Positions 21,998 through 34,153 of a stretch of DNA of 64,000 nucleotides are shown one piece after another (position 1 is the first letter of the stretch; the number at the start of each line of letters is the position of its first letter). The translations under genes and the position numbers were made by a program. The DNA lies in assembly GCA_025094145.1 (NCBI GenBank), contig JALLLS010000104.1, positions 1-64,000 of the forward strand, given 5' to 3'. The DNA comes from Spinellus fusiger. Lineage: Eukaryota; Mucoromycota; Mucoromycetes; Mucorales; Phycomycetaceae. Below the pieces are notes generated by a model. That model saw only the letters and a list, made by a program, of their open reading frames with translations. It was not told where the DNA came from and searched no databases.

Positions 21998-22650
21998 TTA
22001 TTTATCTTGCAAAATCAGTTGATTCTCCTCATGCTTAATTCTTCCACTGTCTGTAATGAATTGCGATTCAACGTGTGGGTCAGCTCCAATTTGGATTTCT
22101 TGGTTATTTTGGTTTTCTTTTATATCTCTTACAGATTCAGTAATTCCATCTTCCTTGAATTTCTTCAAGACCATGGAGACAGTCGTTTGGCCGATGTTTA
22201 TCAAGGCAGCAATCTTTTTTTGGGGGAGACCATTGACACTGTATTCATTTATAACTCTGTTACGTATATCTTCATCAACAATGATTCTTTTGTTAAAATG
22301 TTTATAGCTAATTCCATTAACGAAGAGCATATTCATTCAAGATTCTTTGAACAGTTGATCTACTAATGACAATTTTGACAGCAATCTATCTTTGAAGAAG
22401 ACCATTGACATTGTATTCATTCAGAGATCTGCTACTTATATCTTCATCAATAATTTTTCTTTGGATACTAGGTCTATAGGTAATTCCCTTAATAAGATTT
22501 TGTTAATCTGTGCATGTTTGCTCATTAGCAGTTGTTTTTCAGTGGTAACTGTTTTCTCGGTGTTGACTTCTTTCTCAGTAGTTTCTATCTTCTCAACAGT
22601 AGTTATTTGTTCAGTGGTGGTTGCCTGTCCATTAGGTAAAGTAGACATAA
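21998..22650 (-). pseudogene. Tandemly duplicated helix-turn-helix relic
   Basis: A 112-codon frame (22336-21998) contains IIVDEDIRNRVINEYSVNG followed by an HTH (KKIAALINIGQTTVSMVLKKF). Directly upstream on the same strand (about 22470-22320) a diverged second copy reads KIIDEDI, LNEYNVNG, a stop, then SRSTVQRILNEYALR. The two are tandem duplicates, the upstream one broken. Farther upstream a Thr/Glu-rich frame (22648-22436, starting MSTLPNGQ) runs into copy one in another frame. The HTH type is that of transposase or homeodomain-like DNA-binding regions. It may be the N-terminus of a DNA transposon or a degraded gene; no catalytic domain is found. Confidence 0.5.
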
Positions 22651-22696
22651 AGCAACAAAAGTAACACGTAATGCCTAATACCTAAACAAATTTAAA

Positions 22697-22731
22697 TATA
22701 AACAAAACAAAACAAAACAAAACAAAACAAA
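22697..22731. repeat. AAAAC microsatellite
   Basis: About six AAAAC units lie in AT-rich DNA with no coding potential. Confidence 0.8.
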
Positions 22732-22739
22732 AAATGCTA

Positions 22740-23936
22740 TGCTTTGGACAAAATATTATTGGGAAATTAAAAGTGCTAGGATGTACACTGACTATTTATG
22801 ATTTTCACTGTATGGATGTTCTTCTTCCTTTAAATGATAGGGTAATCCAGTCATAACAACCCAATAGTAATATAGAGTACATTTAGTTGATTTTATGTAG
22901 AGAAACACTAGATATAGGTGGTTCCTATTGATTGATGAATGAACCCTTGTTATCCATTACTAAATGTCATTTTCAACTACACTGTTCTGTCTCTTATACT
23001 ACTTATCTTACTGTTCTAGTGGGTTTAGCGTGTTAAGATAGAGCCAAATGATGTGTTTAGCAAGAGAAATAAAGCAAGATGACTTACAGACACATTGAAA
23101 TGGAAGATTTATATAGGAACAGACTAAAAATCTACGCTAGATATACCCTTTATTTGTTTATTTACTTTTTGATCTATCACACTGAATCTGAAAGTACAAA
23201 GGATTCCACTGGGTCCAGTATAATATATATAAGAAGCACCCATATCGCTTATGACAAGGGGTGTCTAGTTTCGCTTGCTACATGGAAAAAATTCTCTTCT
23301 TCTCTTCTTCTCACTTTCTTCTGATGGTTTGTTGACAATCAATCAAGTCTTTTGTATAGCACTCTAGTCCATTTGGCATATTTACTGGGTTAACTACTTC
23401 CATAACCTTTCTTTTTCATTCCACTGTCTCTAAACGTGCTTGATCTCCCTTTACCATTCTTGTCTGTGAAAATGAAGACATGGTATAGTCTAGTGTACAT
23501 TATTTTGTTGTAAATGTGAAGGTTTTCCTCCCTTGAAACACATATAGAACAAGGGAGGGAAGCCCATCTATGGATTTACTGAGAAGCTATTACTGTATAA
23601 CTTGGATCTTTGTAGCATAGACAAAAATATGTATAAAAGTAGACCTAAAATTCATACAATAAATCTTTGAGAAATATATCCTTTAATTCAAACAAACACA
23701 CCTCTTGTTTTTTGGGTTTTCCAACAATTTTTGTACTTATTTCTATTTAATTCTGTTTTAATTTTCTGCAAGTGACCCATCCTCCACTATATTCTCCCCA
23801 GTCATGCCTCTCAGTACGACATGTGACTGTAAAGACACCTGATGAAAAGTGTCTTGGACAAAAGAAAAATGTAAAAAAGAAAAAGATAACTGCTTATCTA
23901 TTATGTAGTGAATCTTTATTATTATTATTATTATTA
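22740..23936. other. Gene-poor AT-rich spacer
   Basis: I see no supportable gene in about 1.2 kb. An ATT triplet run (23913-23941) touches the 3' end of the small membrane-protein gene. Short frames here have no recognisable domain. Confidence 0.5.
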
Positions 23937-24523
23937 TTATTCATTAACGGAAGATGCTCCTTGATTAGAATACTTATTCAGTAGAGCTGCTCTACGATCT
24001 TCCCAATTCATAGAGGGTGTTTCTGGAGGCACTTCTAAATCCTTTGGATGATGATCATCAGATGTTCTCTTTGGATATATTCTTGCCAATCTTTTCCGAC
24101 CTTTAATTAATCTTTCAAAGAGTTTTGGTATTAAGGGTACTGATAATTCTCGATTGAAGCTAGGCACTGAGTTAATTGTAGACATTGAACTGGCAGTAGA
24201 TACTTCTTGTGGTGACTTATTCCATAGATAGTAGGTAGTAGAGCGACGCAAGTGCCCTGCACCCTTGAAGCTGGATGGTAACAAAGACTGTCTTTCTTGT
24301 TGTTGTTGTTGTTGTTGTTCATTGTATGGTTTTGAGTGGTATCTTTTATACCATAAATATAACACTAGTAGCATAACCACACCAGCAATACATACACCGA
24401 CTAACAGTGGTATAAGCACATCTAAACAAAGCCAGTAACTATATGAGTGTCTACTTCCAATAAACACACTCTTTCTGTCATAAAGGAATGAATGAGTTAT
24501 ATTGACTTGCCATTGAATTTCAT
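23937..24523 (-). CDS. Small single-pass membrane protein, function unknown
   Basis: The clear part is the exon 24438-23937. It has a strong transmembrane helix (LIPLLVGVCIAGVVMLLVLYLW), then a basic flank (YKRYHSK), a poly-Gln run and a Ser/Thr/Pro-rich tail ending with a WEDRRAALLNKYSNQ-type patch. The open frame extends upstream without an ATG. A 17-nt first exon (24523-24507, starting MKFNG) can be spliced through a 68-nt GT-AG intron (24439-24506) to give 172 residues; its donor is weak, so the start is uncertain. By charge distribution the tail should face the cytoplasm. It is divergent from the ANTH gene. I do not recognise a family. Confidence 0.55.
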
Positions 24524-24699
24524 AGAGAAAGAAAGAGAGAAAGAAAAAGTGCAATAGAAATTAAAGGTTTTCAAGTGTCTTTCTTAATGGAAGTATTCTA
24601 CGCTTGGTGTGTGAATATAGTTTAAATGTGAGTGTTTTTTTTAACAGTAATTAAGCCACTTCTCAGTCCAGTGTTAATATTAGTATTCTTATCTTACTC

Positions 24700-24845
24700 T
24701 AATAATAACCTATGAATATCCTAATAATACTCTAATAATACTCTAATAATACCCTATGAATATCCTAATAATACCCTATGAATACTCTAATAATAACCTA
24801 TGAATACTCTAATAATAACCTATGAATACTCTAATAATACCACAC
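24700..24845. repeat. Tandem repeat around CTAATAATA/CCTATGAATA
   Basis: CTAATAATA and CCTATGAATA modules alternate roughly seven times in the intergenic space before the ANTH gene. Confidence 0.85.
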
Positions 24846-25253
24846 AAATTCTCACCCTCTCTTTTCCCCTGCTTCCCCTCCTCCTTGTCTCCTGTAGGCC
24901 AAAAATAGTCTCTCTTTCTTACTTGGGCTATTGAACCACCACAAACACTCTTTTCTTCTATTAATATACCTATGACTATTAATACATTAATACATAAAAT
25001 ACACTTGCACTGATCGTCTTTCCTGATCGATGCTGACCAATTATTTTCTTAATGGATTCTAGTTCACTGACATAACCAGCATCAGAACATAATAAACAAG
25101 TCACACTCATCGATGAGAAAGGTAATTTTACACCCCTTCTCCTTTTAAATCCCCACGTGGATAGGGCAAAGTAAATCTTTGCCTGCTTCTTCCTCTTCTT
25201 TTTACTTTCTACTTTTTTCCCTTTTTCCTCTTTCTTCATTTATATAAGCTAGT

Positions 25254-26625
25254 ATGGAAATTGCAGTGAGAAAAGCAACTCGACTGGATTATCAGCCGCC
25301 CAAGCAGAAGCATTTGTCAAGTAAATGAATGAGCTTTGTAGTCGCTTTTTAACTGACGGGTCTGTGTAGCCTTGGTGGCTCTGTCTTTTCAGAATCCAGC
25401 GTTGATTGCAGATATGATGGATTTGCTAGAGAGGAGACTACGAGAGAATTCATGGATTGTAAGAAGGCTCTTTGTCTCTATGCATTTGGGCAGTCGTGTG
25501 ACTTTTTCTTATTGTATTGTGTACTGTGTGTTGTGTAGACTGTGTTCAAGGTGCTGATTATCACTCATGCTCTTATGCGAGATGGAAATAACGAACGTGT
25601 AATGGATTACATGTGTAAACATCCTTCTGCCCTGGATACCTCTCGATTGAGAGAAAAGTCATCGGGAGTGATTCAAATACAACATATTTATGTGTATACT
25701 GCCTACCTTGCACAAAAAGTAAACATCTATCGAGAGCTCCGCTATGACTATGTGCAAGAAGCACGCAGCAACAAGCCAGGCCGCCTGAAGCAATTGTCAG
25801 TGGCCAATGGATTGCTGAGGGAGATTGTGGCTCTTCAGAAGCAATTGGCATCTTTGTTAAAGTGCAAGGTAAGTCCTAGTGAGTGTAGAATCCTCTTACT
25901 CACCTGCTCGATTGTGCATATGAACAGTTTCATTTGGAAGATGCAGACAATAACATCAGTCTTTATGCCACTCGGTTCTTGGTGGAGGATCTTCTTGTGT
26001 TGTTCCAGGTAGTGAACGAAGGTGTGGTGAATCTGCTAGGTAGGTATTGGTCTATCAGAAAGTATGTGTACTTACACAGCAGAGCATTATTTTACTATGA
26101 GCAAGGTGGATGCCAAAGCATCATTGGACATTTACAAGCGATTCTCAAGGCAGGTAGAGGAAATTGTGGAATTTCTTAATAGGGCTCGGCATTTGGAGAG
26201 TGAATTGCAAATGTCCATTCCTGTTATTCAACATGTAAGTAGTTTCTACAATGCAAGAGCAAGGATTGACTCTGGATAGGCTCCTTTATCATTGGTAACA
26301 GCATTAGAAGAACATCTAAGAGATTCAGAAAAGGCAATAGTATCAACGGTAGCAATAGCCAATCCACAAGAGGATCAGAAAAAGGGTGAGTGTTTTATCT
26401 ATATTCTCCTTTTCCACCCCTTCTTTCATTGACTCAAGAAGGTCATATTGCAGGACCAGTAACAGTAGTGAAATCAACATCTACCCCATTATTATCCCAA
26501 GAACCCTTGGATCTGTTTACGAGTCTTCAAGATGAAAAGGCAATTGTATATTACTCGCCCAACAACAACAACCCACGGTCATTTTCTGCTACTGGAACAC
26601 AAGGAAGTTATTCAGTAATGAGTGC

Positions 26626-26693
<68 letters not shown>

Positions 26694-27316
26694 ACCACAC
26701 GACAGTTCCTTCTTCACTTTCATCAGGACAGCTCACTATGAGTCCCAGTCAATATAATCCATTTCGATCCAATACCACAGTGCTTTCATCCAATGCTATA
26801 TCAGGAGGATCCATGCCTACAGTGAATAGTCCTAACCCCTTTCGCTCTCATACTTTACCTACTCACTTGAGTCAGACAAATATACCTGTGTCCATGTCAG
26901 TACCTGTGGGGCTATCTAATCCATCATTTGGTGGTATGCCCATGTCAGGATCAGGACAGTACCAAGGCATACAGACACAGATAGCAGGTCTGCCTACATC
27001 ACATACAAGTCCTATCAACTCTATCAACCACAATAACATCAATTCTGTTCATCCCATCAGTTCTATTAGCCATAGTATGATACCTTCAGTACAGCAGGGG
27101 TCTAGTAATACATCCACACATTCAATGAATCCATTTGCTGCTGTATCTCACCTGCCTCAAGGAATTGTAGTAGTACCGCCCTTTAATCCATTTTCTGCAT
27201 CTGTTCAGCCCCTACAGCAATCACCACAGGTACAGCAACAGCAGCAGCAGCAATTACATCATCAACAACAGCAACTTACTCCTATGAATGCAACTTCATG
27301 GGGATCCACATTTTAA
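25254..27316 (+). CDS. AP180/CALM-type clathrin adaptor (ANTH domain)
   Basis: Seven exons: 25254-25320, 25370-25458, 25539-25868, 25928-26039, 26080-26234, 26280-26385 and 26439-27316. All are GT-AG and in phase, giving 578 residues. The ANTH domain (about 1-280) starts MEIAVRKATRLDYQPPKQKHL, with the PI(4,5)P2-binding lysines of the KATxxDxxPPKxKH motif, and continues with FKVLIITHALMRDG, HPSALDTSRLR, LFQVVNEGVVNLL and KVDAKASLDIYKRF. The tail is unstructured, with a poly-Gln tract encoded by CAA then CAG repeats and at least five NPF tripeptides, which bind EH-domain endocytic proteins. Members link clathrin and cargo to the plasma membrane during endocytosis; yeast homologues are Yap1801/1802. 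Intron 4 is only 40 nt. The start is fixed by homology, 67 nt before the first donor. Confidence 0.95.
26626..26691. repeat. CAA/CAG repeat encoding poly-Gln
   Basis: An in-frame CAA block is followed by an uninterrupted CAG block inside exon 7 of the ANTH gene. The sharp switch from CAA to CAG suggests that the CAG half expanded more recently. Confidence 0.9.
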
Positions 27317-30300
27317 CATTGTCACTACTACTACTACTACCATTGCTATTACTACTATCACTATTGCTTTACTACTCATGCCTTTTATTTCTTCCAAGAA
27401 AAGAAACAAAAAACAAGAGTTTTGTTTTTTTCTTTTGCTTTTTTCTAATTTATTGTGTATGTGTGTATGTGTGTGTGTGTGTGCTTGTGTGTGAATAAAC
27501 AAACAGACCTTGAATGGCATGCGTAAAATGCACGAACACTGTCTAATGCACGGGCCATGTTGATTATTATTTTGAGGCTAGTTTAGTACGACATGTCGAT
27601 ACAAGGTGTCTTTTTTTGTGTTCACTACCAAGCCTGTTCATGCTACACTATAGACATTTGTCAATGCGTTCTATTGAAATGGAGAAACAACCCTTAGGTA
27701 TGACATGCCGCCTAGCAACAGTGTAAGAACAAGTGTGGTGTTTGGATAAATTTCAGAAGAAAGGTTCTATTGGGTCTTGTAGAAAGAGTCATAAACTGCA
27801 GTAAATAGTAACTTGTGAGAATAGCAATCGATAAAGATAATAATGTTCGTACATTTGAAGAGTGTGTTGGTGTTAATGCCAGTGTTAATGCTAGTACTAA
27901 CATCAGTGCCAATATCAGTACTAGTGTTATCATAAGTGCCAGTACTAATATAAGCACTGATGCCTCACTTTTATTTTTCATACTTTCCCCTTTCTTTTTC
28001 TTATTTTTCTTATTATAAATATCTTATTGTTATTCTATCACATCTTTATTCTATTATTGTTTTCTCATTCTCTCATTCTTTATTTTGTAGTGTATAGGTC
28101 CAATCACTTTACTCTTTCTTGCCTTTTCCTCATTCTCATAATAGTAGTACGAATGCAGTGTCTCTTACTGTAGGATTTGAGTCACTCAAGATGTCGTTGC
28201 ATTATTAGGGAACAATTACAAATATCCTCTAATGTTATGGATACAGAAATGTATTTCTTAATGAGCATATGACCTTTAGTCATTGGTGCTTTGGCCAATC
28301 TTTGTCTTGACATGAGCACATGAGGTAGAATTCAGTGATGTTGCACTGCTAAACTCTTCTTTGGTTTTGTATCCTTCTGGTTTGTAACTATATCTATATT
28401 TGTTTTTTTTTCATTTTTGCCTTTTATTACTCTTTTTTCTTCTTCTGTATTTCTCTTACTTTCCTACTTTCTTACTTGTCTTATCTTTCTATCTCTTTTC
28501 TGCCACCTCTCTCTTTGTCACTGTACTGTTATTTTACGTGTAGGTGGGAAGACTGTCTCCTTTCAGGGAGTAGGAAACTCGTGGCGCCACTAGAAAAAGC
28601 GCTGGTTCACGTTGGAGAAAAGGGTTCTAAACAACAAGTGTACTACTTGAAAATACAAATGGCATATCATTGAGTGAACACAAGGTATCTTTTTTTGTGG
28701 CCTTATCAGAAGAAAGACTTCTCTTTTCATTTTTTGATAACAGGCCCTTTTTTTTATTATTATTATTATTTCTCGGCTCACTACTACCTCACCACCTCAC
28801 CACTCTATACCTTCACATCCTCATCACTTCACACTTTAGCTATTTTAGCTTTTTTTTTTTAAAAAAAAACTTTCTTGGTTTGCTTGGTTTTTTGTAGTGA
28901 TGATGTAAGATAGATATATCTCTTTTTGTTTCACTACAGTTTATAGGCTGCATTGTTTCACATATTAACTCATGCTTTCATCTAATGTTTACAAGTTGAG
29001 TCATTCATATGCAAAAGGAGGGAAGAAATGAGGGACATAGGAAACATTGTTTGGTGGAAAAGGTGTCCAATAGACGACCTTCCCGCTCATTATTCTATCT
29101 CAAGGATAAACAGGATTTTCAATTCATATCATCTTTTATTGGATAAATATCCAGTGAATTGGATTGATGAATGAGAGAATATGTCTACAAAACAAAGGTT
29201 GTTTTCATGGAATAGTACAGGAAGAAATATGTCTATTCTCTTCACACTATGGCCTTTACATATATATTTATACATATTACTAAATCACTATCATTGTTCT
29301 ATTATTTTACACACAAAAAGTATTATTTATTTATTTTCCTTCAACTTTTTAATTAATTAATTAATAATATAAACCCGCCCATAACTGCTACTTTATTGTA
29401 CACAGTGGCATGCTCCATTATGGTATAGAGAGGATGAGTGATGTAAACACAATGCTTGAGTATAGGAATAGTCATGTCCAATAAGTGTTAGTGATTTGTT
29501 CTCTTTTATAATTCATGGTCAGATAACTCCAAGAGAAAGTTAAAAAAAAATGGGGTTAGAAAAAGACAAGTGTTTGTTTTCTACTTTTTTATACTAGAAG
29601 TGGGTGTTTTGGCCTCTATTTACAAGATAATGGCTGTATGTTTATCATGTTTTGTTCTTATTAGAATAGGATGTTATTGTTTTTCAATGAATCAATTGCC
29701 AATACATCTAGTCATGGCAGTAATAATATACTTTGTAGAAACACAAACACAAACAAATAACTCCATTCAGTATCAGTTGAACGCTTCTCTCTACATCTAT
29801 AGCCTTTTTCTGCCTTTCCAAGAGTCCGCATCGGATAGAGTATAGATTGAACTTTGATCTACCCAAGCAAGGTATATCTTCTCAAGTATATAATTTTGGG
29901 CTGACACTGACATTGACATTGACATTGACATTGACACAAATAAACACTGAAGTTTCTATTGGTACTGATACTTAATATTTAATATTTAATACTTAATACT
30001 CAATACTGATACTGATACTTAATACTTAATACTCAATACTGATACTGATACTGATAATACTAAATACTCAATACTAATACTAATACTAATACTAATACTA
30101 ATACTAATACTAATACTAATACTAATACTAATACTAATACTAATACTAATACTACTGCATAGACAAACACCCCACAGACCTATTTTCCTTCATTTCCCGC
30201 CATCTCCGCCACCTTTTTTTGTCTTTTTACATTTTCCTAGTCCTAGGCTCCATCTGAACCGCCCTTTACAAAAAAAAACTCTAAAGATACAGTGTTACGT

Positions 30301-31587
30301 TACTCGCTCGCTCATCGACGTATACAGATTCACACCATGTGAGATGGACACACTTCTCGTTGTAACGGGATCTGTGTCTTTCTGAGTTGAAAAAGAAAAA
30401 CTCATTGGAGACTCATCTTGCTCGATCAGTCTCCTTTTCATGATCTGTTTATTTCCATTTTCTTTTTTATAGATATATTGATATAGATATAAATATATCT
30501 ATAAAAATAAATAAAGAAAAAACCTGCTCATTAGAGATATCATTTCTTTTGATATTTCTTTTTATTCTCTATTAAAAAAAAGTCAAGTAAGAAACAGTAA
30601 AAGATGAGATGAGATAAAAGTGGGGGCCAGGCAGGGGGTGATTTCCAAGTTGACACTTCAAATGGACAAGTTTTTCTCCATTTGATTTTGATTTTTTTTT
30701 TCATTGAGCGACTTCTCCAACAGTGTACAAAGAGTGGAGTCCATGTAAAAAATGTGTGCAGCCTGTCATTAAAATAAACACACACACCACACACCTAAAC
30801 ACACACACACACATATATTCATACATACATACATACATATATTTATATCTACACATTTAGTTTTCTGGGGCTAGACAGAGGATTTAACACCAGTAACAAA
30901 AAAGATAGACATTGTACAAGTCAACAAGGAATAAGAGAAGAAAAAAAAAGGGGGGGGGTAATTCAACAACGCGTCTTTTTTTTTTTTTAATATTATTGCA
31001 CAAGGGAATAGACATTGTTCTTCCACCTAATACAGTGCAATTCAATTGAATACAGTAGGATAAAATGCACTAGAGTAAAATAGAACACATTAGAACACAT
31101 TAGAATTGAAAAAACAAAAACAAAAACAATACAATGCAAGCAATGCAATGCAATAGAGTAAAATAAGATACAATAGAGTAGAAAAAGATACAATACAATA
31201 CAATACAATAAGAATGGAACAGAGTATAATAGTTTGTATTTTAATGAAATATAGTAGAATAGAATGTAATAAGCCAAGAGAGAATGAGAATGAGAAAAGG
31301 GCTATTCTCTTTCCATGGAAAATAACAAAAAAAAGCATAGCAGAAACCCATAGTAATATTATTATTTTCTTAAATTCAAGGCATAAGGACTATGGTGTGT
31401 ACTTTTTTAGTCAATAGAGTGGGTGGGTGAGTACGCGCGTGGGGGTGTGTTTTTGTTATATAAATTCATGTTACAAAAAAAAAGGGGGAGGGAGGAAGGG
31501 ATTCTTTAAAATAGAATAAGGTAGAAGATGAAAAATGATATAAAAGATAAAGAGTTCAGGAATGAGTGACCAAGAAAGGACATTAGT
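27317..31587. other. AT-rich spacer of 4.3 kb
   Basis: No gene I can support. It holds ACT/CTA triplets (27325-27365), a TG run (27455-27490), a six-base AGTGTTAATGCC-type array (27870-27960), a short GC-richer island (28540-28640, see findings), ATTGAC units (29905-29935), a long ACTAAT array (30071-30152) and AATACAATA-type low complexity (31020-31260) before the HSF 3' end. Confidence 0.55.
30071..30152. repeat. ACTAAT microsatellite
   Basis: About thirteen perfect ACTAAT hexamers, preceded by imperfect AATACTGAT/AATACTTA units from 29960. Non-coding. Confidence 0.95.
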
Positions 31588-33769
31588 TCATGTGATGCAT
31601 ACAGGGTAGGTATTAGAATCATAGGCCACTTGTTGTAAAGAAGTGCTGGCCATGAGTGGGGTGGATAAAGAGGGGTTGTTGTTGCTGTTGTTGTAGTGAG
31701 CCCAGCTGGGTGGTGCTTGGGGTTGTGGGTTAGAGTGCTGTAAATGTGGGTGCTGTAGGTGTGGGTGTGGGTGTGTGGGCTGTTGTTGTGAAGGTGGCGA
31801 GGACTGTGGGTCTGAACACTCGGCCAATGGATGCTCAACAGTCGATGGAGGGAGGTAAAGGTCATATTCCAATGATGCACGGGGAGAAAGAGGAGAAGAC
31901 AGGGGAAATGCAGGAGAGAAGACAGGGTGTGGGGGGCGTGTAGGTGTTGTAGGTGTTGATACAAAATTGTCGCGTAATAGTGGGCCGCTTTCTCCACCAA
32001 AGGAGGAGGAAGGGTAAAACTCATTCTTTACTCTCCCCACAGGTGCTGGGTCGGTAGTCTTGGGACGCTGCATTAGGTTATAGACGGGATACGCAGGCTG
32101 GAAGGGAAATGCCATAGGTGAAGAGTCGAGTTCCATTCGTTGATTTTGTATGGACTCAAGTTCCTGGATTCTATGCCGCTGTTCCTCCAACTGGAGAGCA
32201 GCCTTCTGCATTTGGTGATTAAACACTGCCTGCATTTTGGCACATGTTTGTTTCATCTGAACAAGCTGCATACACAGCTCCTGTTCACGCATCATTCCTT
32301 GCTTTTCAACAGTATAAGAGTATTGAGGGGGATGAGGTGATGGTGTCTGTTGGTGCTGTTGGTGCTGCTGGTGCTGTTGGTGCACTGCCACTAGATCCAG
32401 TGAGTTGCAATGGGTCATGTCACTGCCCTGTCCTCTGCTCAGATGATGTTCTCCGGGAGATGTGAGTGATAATGATGAAGAGGAAGACGCTGTTGGCGGC
32501 GAGGAAGGAGGAAGAGGGGGTGGTGGGGCAATGAGAGAGGAGTAATATGCCGATTTCTCTGTCAGATCCAGTGGTGCTGGTGAAGTATGGGCGGACTCTG
32601 TGGCCTCTTGTTTGCAGGAGGGCCTTGAGGTGGTAACAGACACAGAAGAAGACAGACAGCCTTCGTCATTGCTCTGACTGTTGATGTCTTCATTCTCAGA
32701 ATCCTCACCCGAGCCAACATTGACAATGGTCTCTGGGTCTTCCTGCTTGACTCTTTTTCGGCGAGAGTAGCGGGTAGGCTTACGTCGGATCAAATGAAAC
32801 AAATCACTGCGACCGGGTTGGAAGTAAGGATGGTGCCACCGACACTTTTCTTTGACTTTTGTGTCTTTTGACTTTCTTGCATCGGTATCGCGTTGAAACC
32901 CGTAAATCTATTGCATTCAATTTAGTAAAATAAAGAGAGATGTCCTAAAGATGGAAATTACATTTAATTGGCGGACAAAGGATGCGAATTTGCAGTGCTT
33001 GAATAAGCGAGGAAGGACAATTTGGGTGAATTCTAGAAGAATAAAAGAATAGAAAATGAGTATGAATAAAGTGCAAGTGTAAAAGATAAGGAGAAATAAG
33101 GAAAATAGGGAAATAAAATGGTAATTTGCTATGGATCGTAAAATAGAAATAAAGAGAGTAGAATCTAGATTAGCAGAAATCAATATTTACTTGGTATACA
33201 GTCAATAATAAACATGTCTTTGCCGTCATGTGTGCACCATCGTACGTATTTGTGCTCATTTTCTGGTTCTTGTAAACTCCTTTATAATTATAGCAATTGT
33301 CACAGTAATAGTAGAGATGGTGGTGATAGAGATGGTGGTGGTGGTGGTGGTGATAGAGATGGTGATAGTAATAGTAATAGTAATCATTGTAATTGTAGTA
33401 ATCGTAATCATCAGCAAAAGATTAATATAACCCACCATAGAGACACATCACCACTTACTGATAAAGCTTGGAGACAAATCCTGCCACGCCTCTTTCAGAA
33501 TGATTCTCTATACAGTCTATTTCTTGTGCCGTGAATGAATGGCTCATTGGATGAGAAGAAAGATCCCACTGCTCTTGGTTGGCTCGTTGGATAATGGCTG
33601 ACATGGATCGACCCATGGTGTGATCATAGTCTTCTTCCATGCCAAATGTGTTGTTGAGAGAAGAGGTGGGTGATTGGATGGGGTCTATGTCTTCTATGCC
33701 TGGAGAATGGAAGGCGTGCATTGGGAAGTGGGGCTGTAGAATGTGTTGCCGAAAGTGGAGTGGATCCAT
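31588..33769 (-). CDS. Heat-shock-factor family transcription factor
   Basis: Four exons: 33769-33459, 33279-33191, 33032-32962 and 32907-31588. All GT-AG introns are in phase, giving 596 residues. The HSF-type DNA-binding domain (about 93-205) reads through three introns: GVAGFVSKLYQ, EHKYVRWCTHDGKDMFIID, LPRLFKHCKFASFVRQLNIYGF and DLFHLIRRKPTR. This is the winged HTH that binds inverted nGAAn repeats. Basic patch RRKRVKQE follows. A heptad region lies at about 365-415 (LCMQLVQMKQTCAKMQ, LQLEEQRHRIQELE), for trimerisation. The rest is Ser/Pro/His-rich, probably activating. Mucoromycota have several HSF/Sfl1-like paralogues, so the exact orthologue is open. Intron 1 contains a GTGATAGAGATG-type repeat. 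The 5' side is divergent towards LSM2. Confidence 0.93.
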
Positions 33770-34153
33770 GATAGAAAGAAAAAAAAAGACAAAGGCTATA
33801 ATAATCTGTGGTGGGTTGACAAGAGATTCCCAAGTAAGTTATCTGTTGTGTATGTCTCTGTCTCTGTATCCGTATGTGTATTTGTATAGGAATCGAATAG
33901 ACACTGCTTCTATAGGAGGAAGAGGAGGAGGAGGAGAAGAAAAGGAAAGAGAGTACAAGTCAATAGAGGAAGAAAAGAAAGAAGAGAAAGAAAGAATTGA
34001 AGAGACAAGGAGAAGAGAAACAAGAATAACAACTCCCGTCTTGTTTCTCCTTCCTTCTCCCCCTTTCAGTAGATCCAGCTTGTATGCAACGGGAAAACAT
34101 CATACTTGTCCTTCTGCTCTTGTCTCTTGTACAATCTCTCTCTTTCATTGGAG

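Noticed and set aside
24979..25239. 86-codon minus frame next to the ANTH start
   Set aside because: Lys-rich leader-like start, no domain, and only 15 bases from the ANTH ATG; more likely promoter/leader DNA.
31506..32024. 172-codon minus frame overlapping the HSF gene
   Set aside because: Alternative frame of the Pro/His-rich HSF C-terminus; no independent start context or domain.
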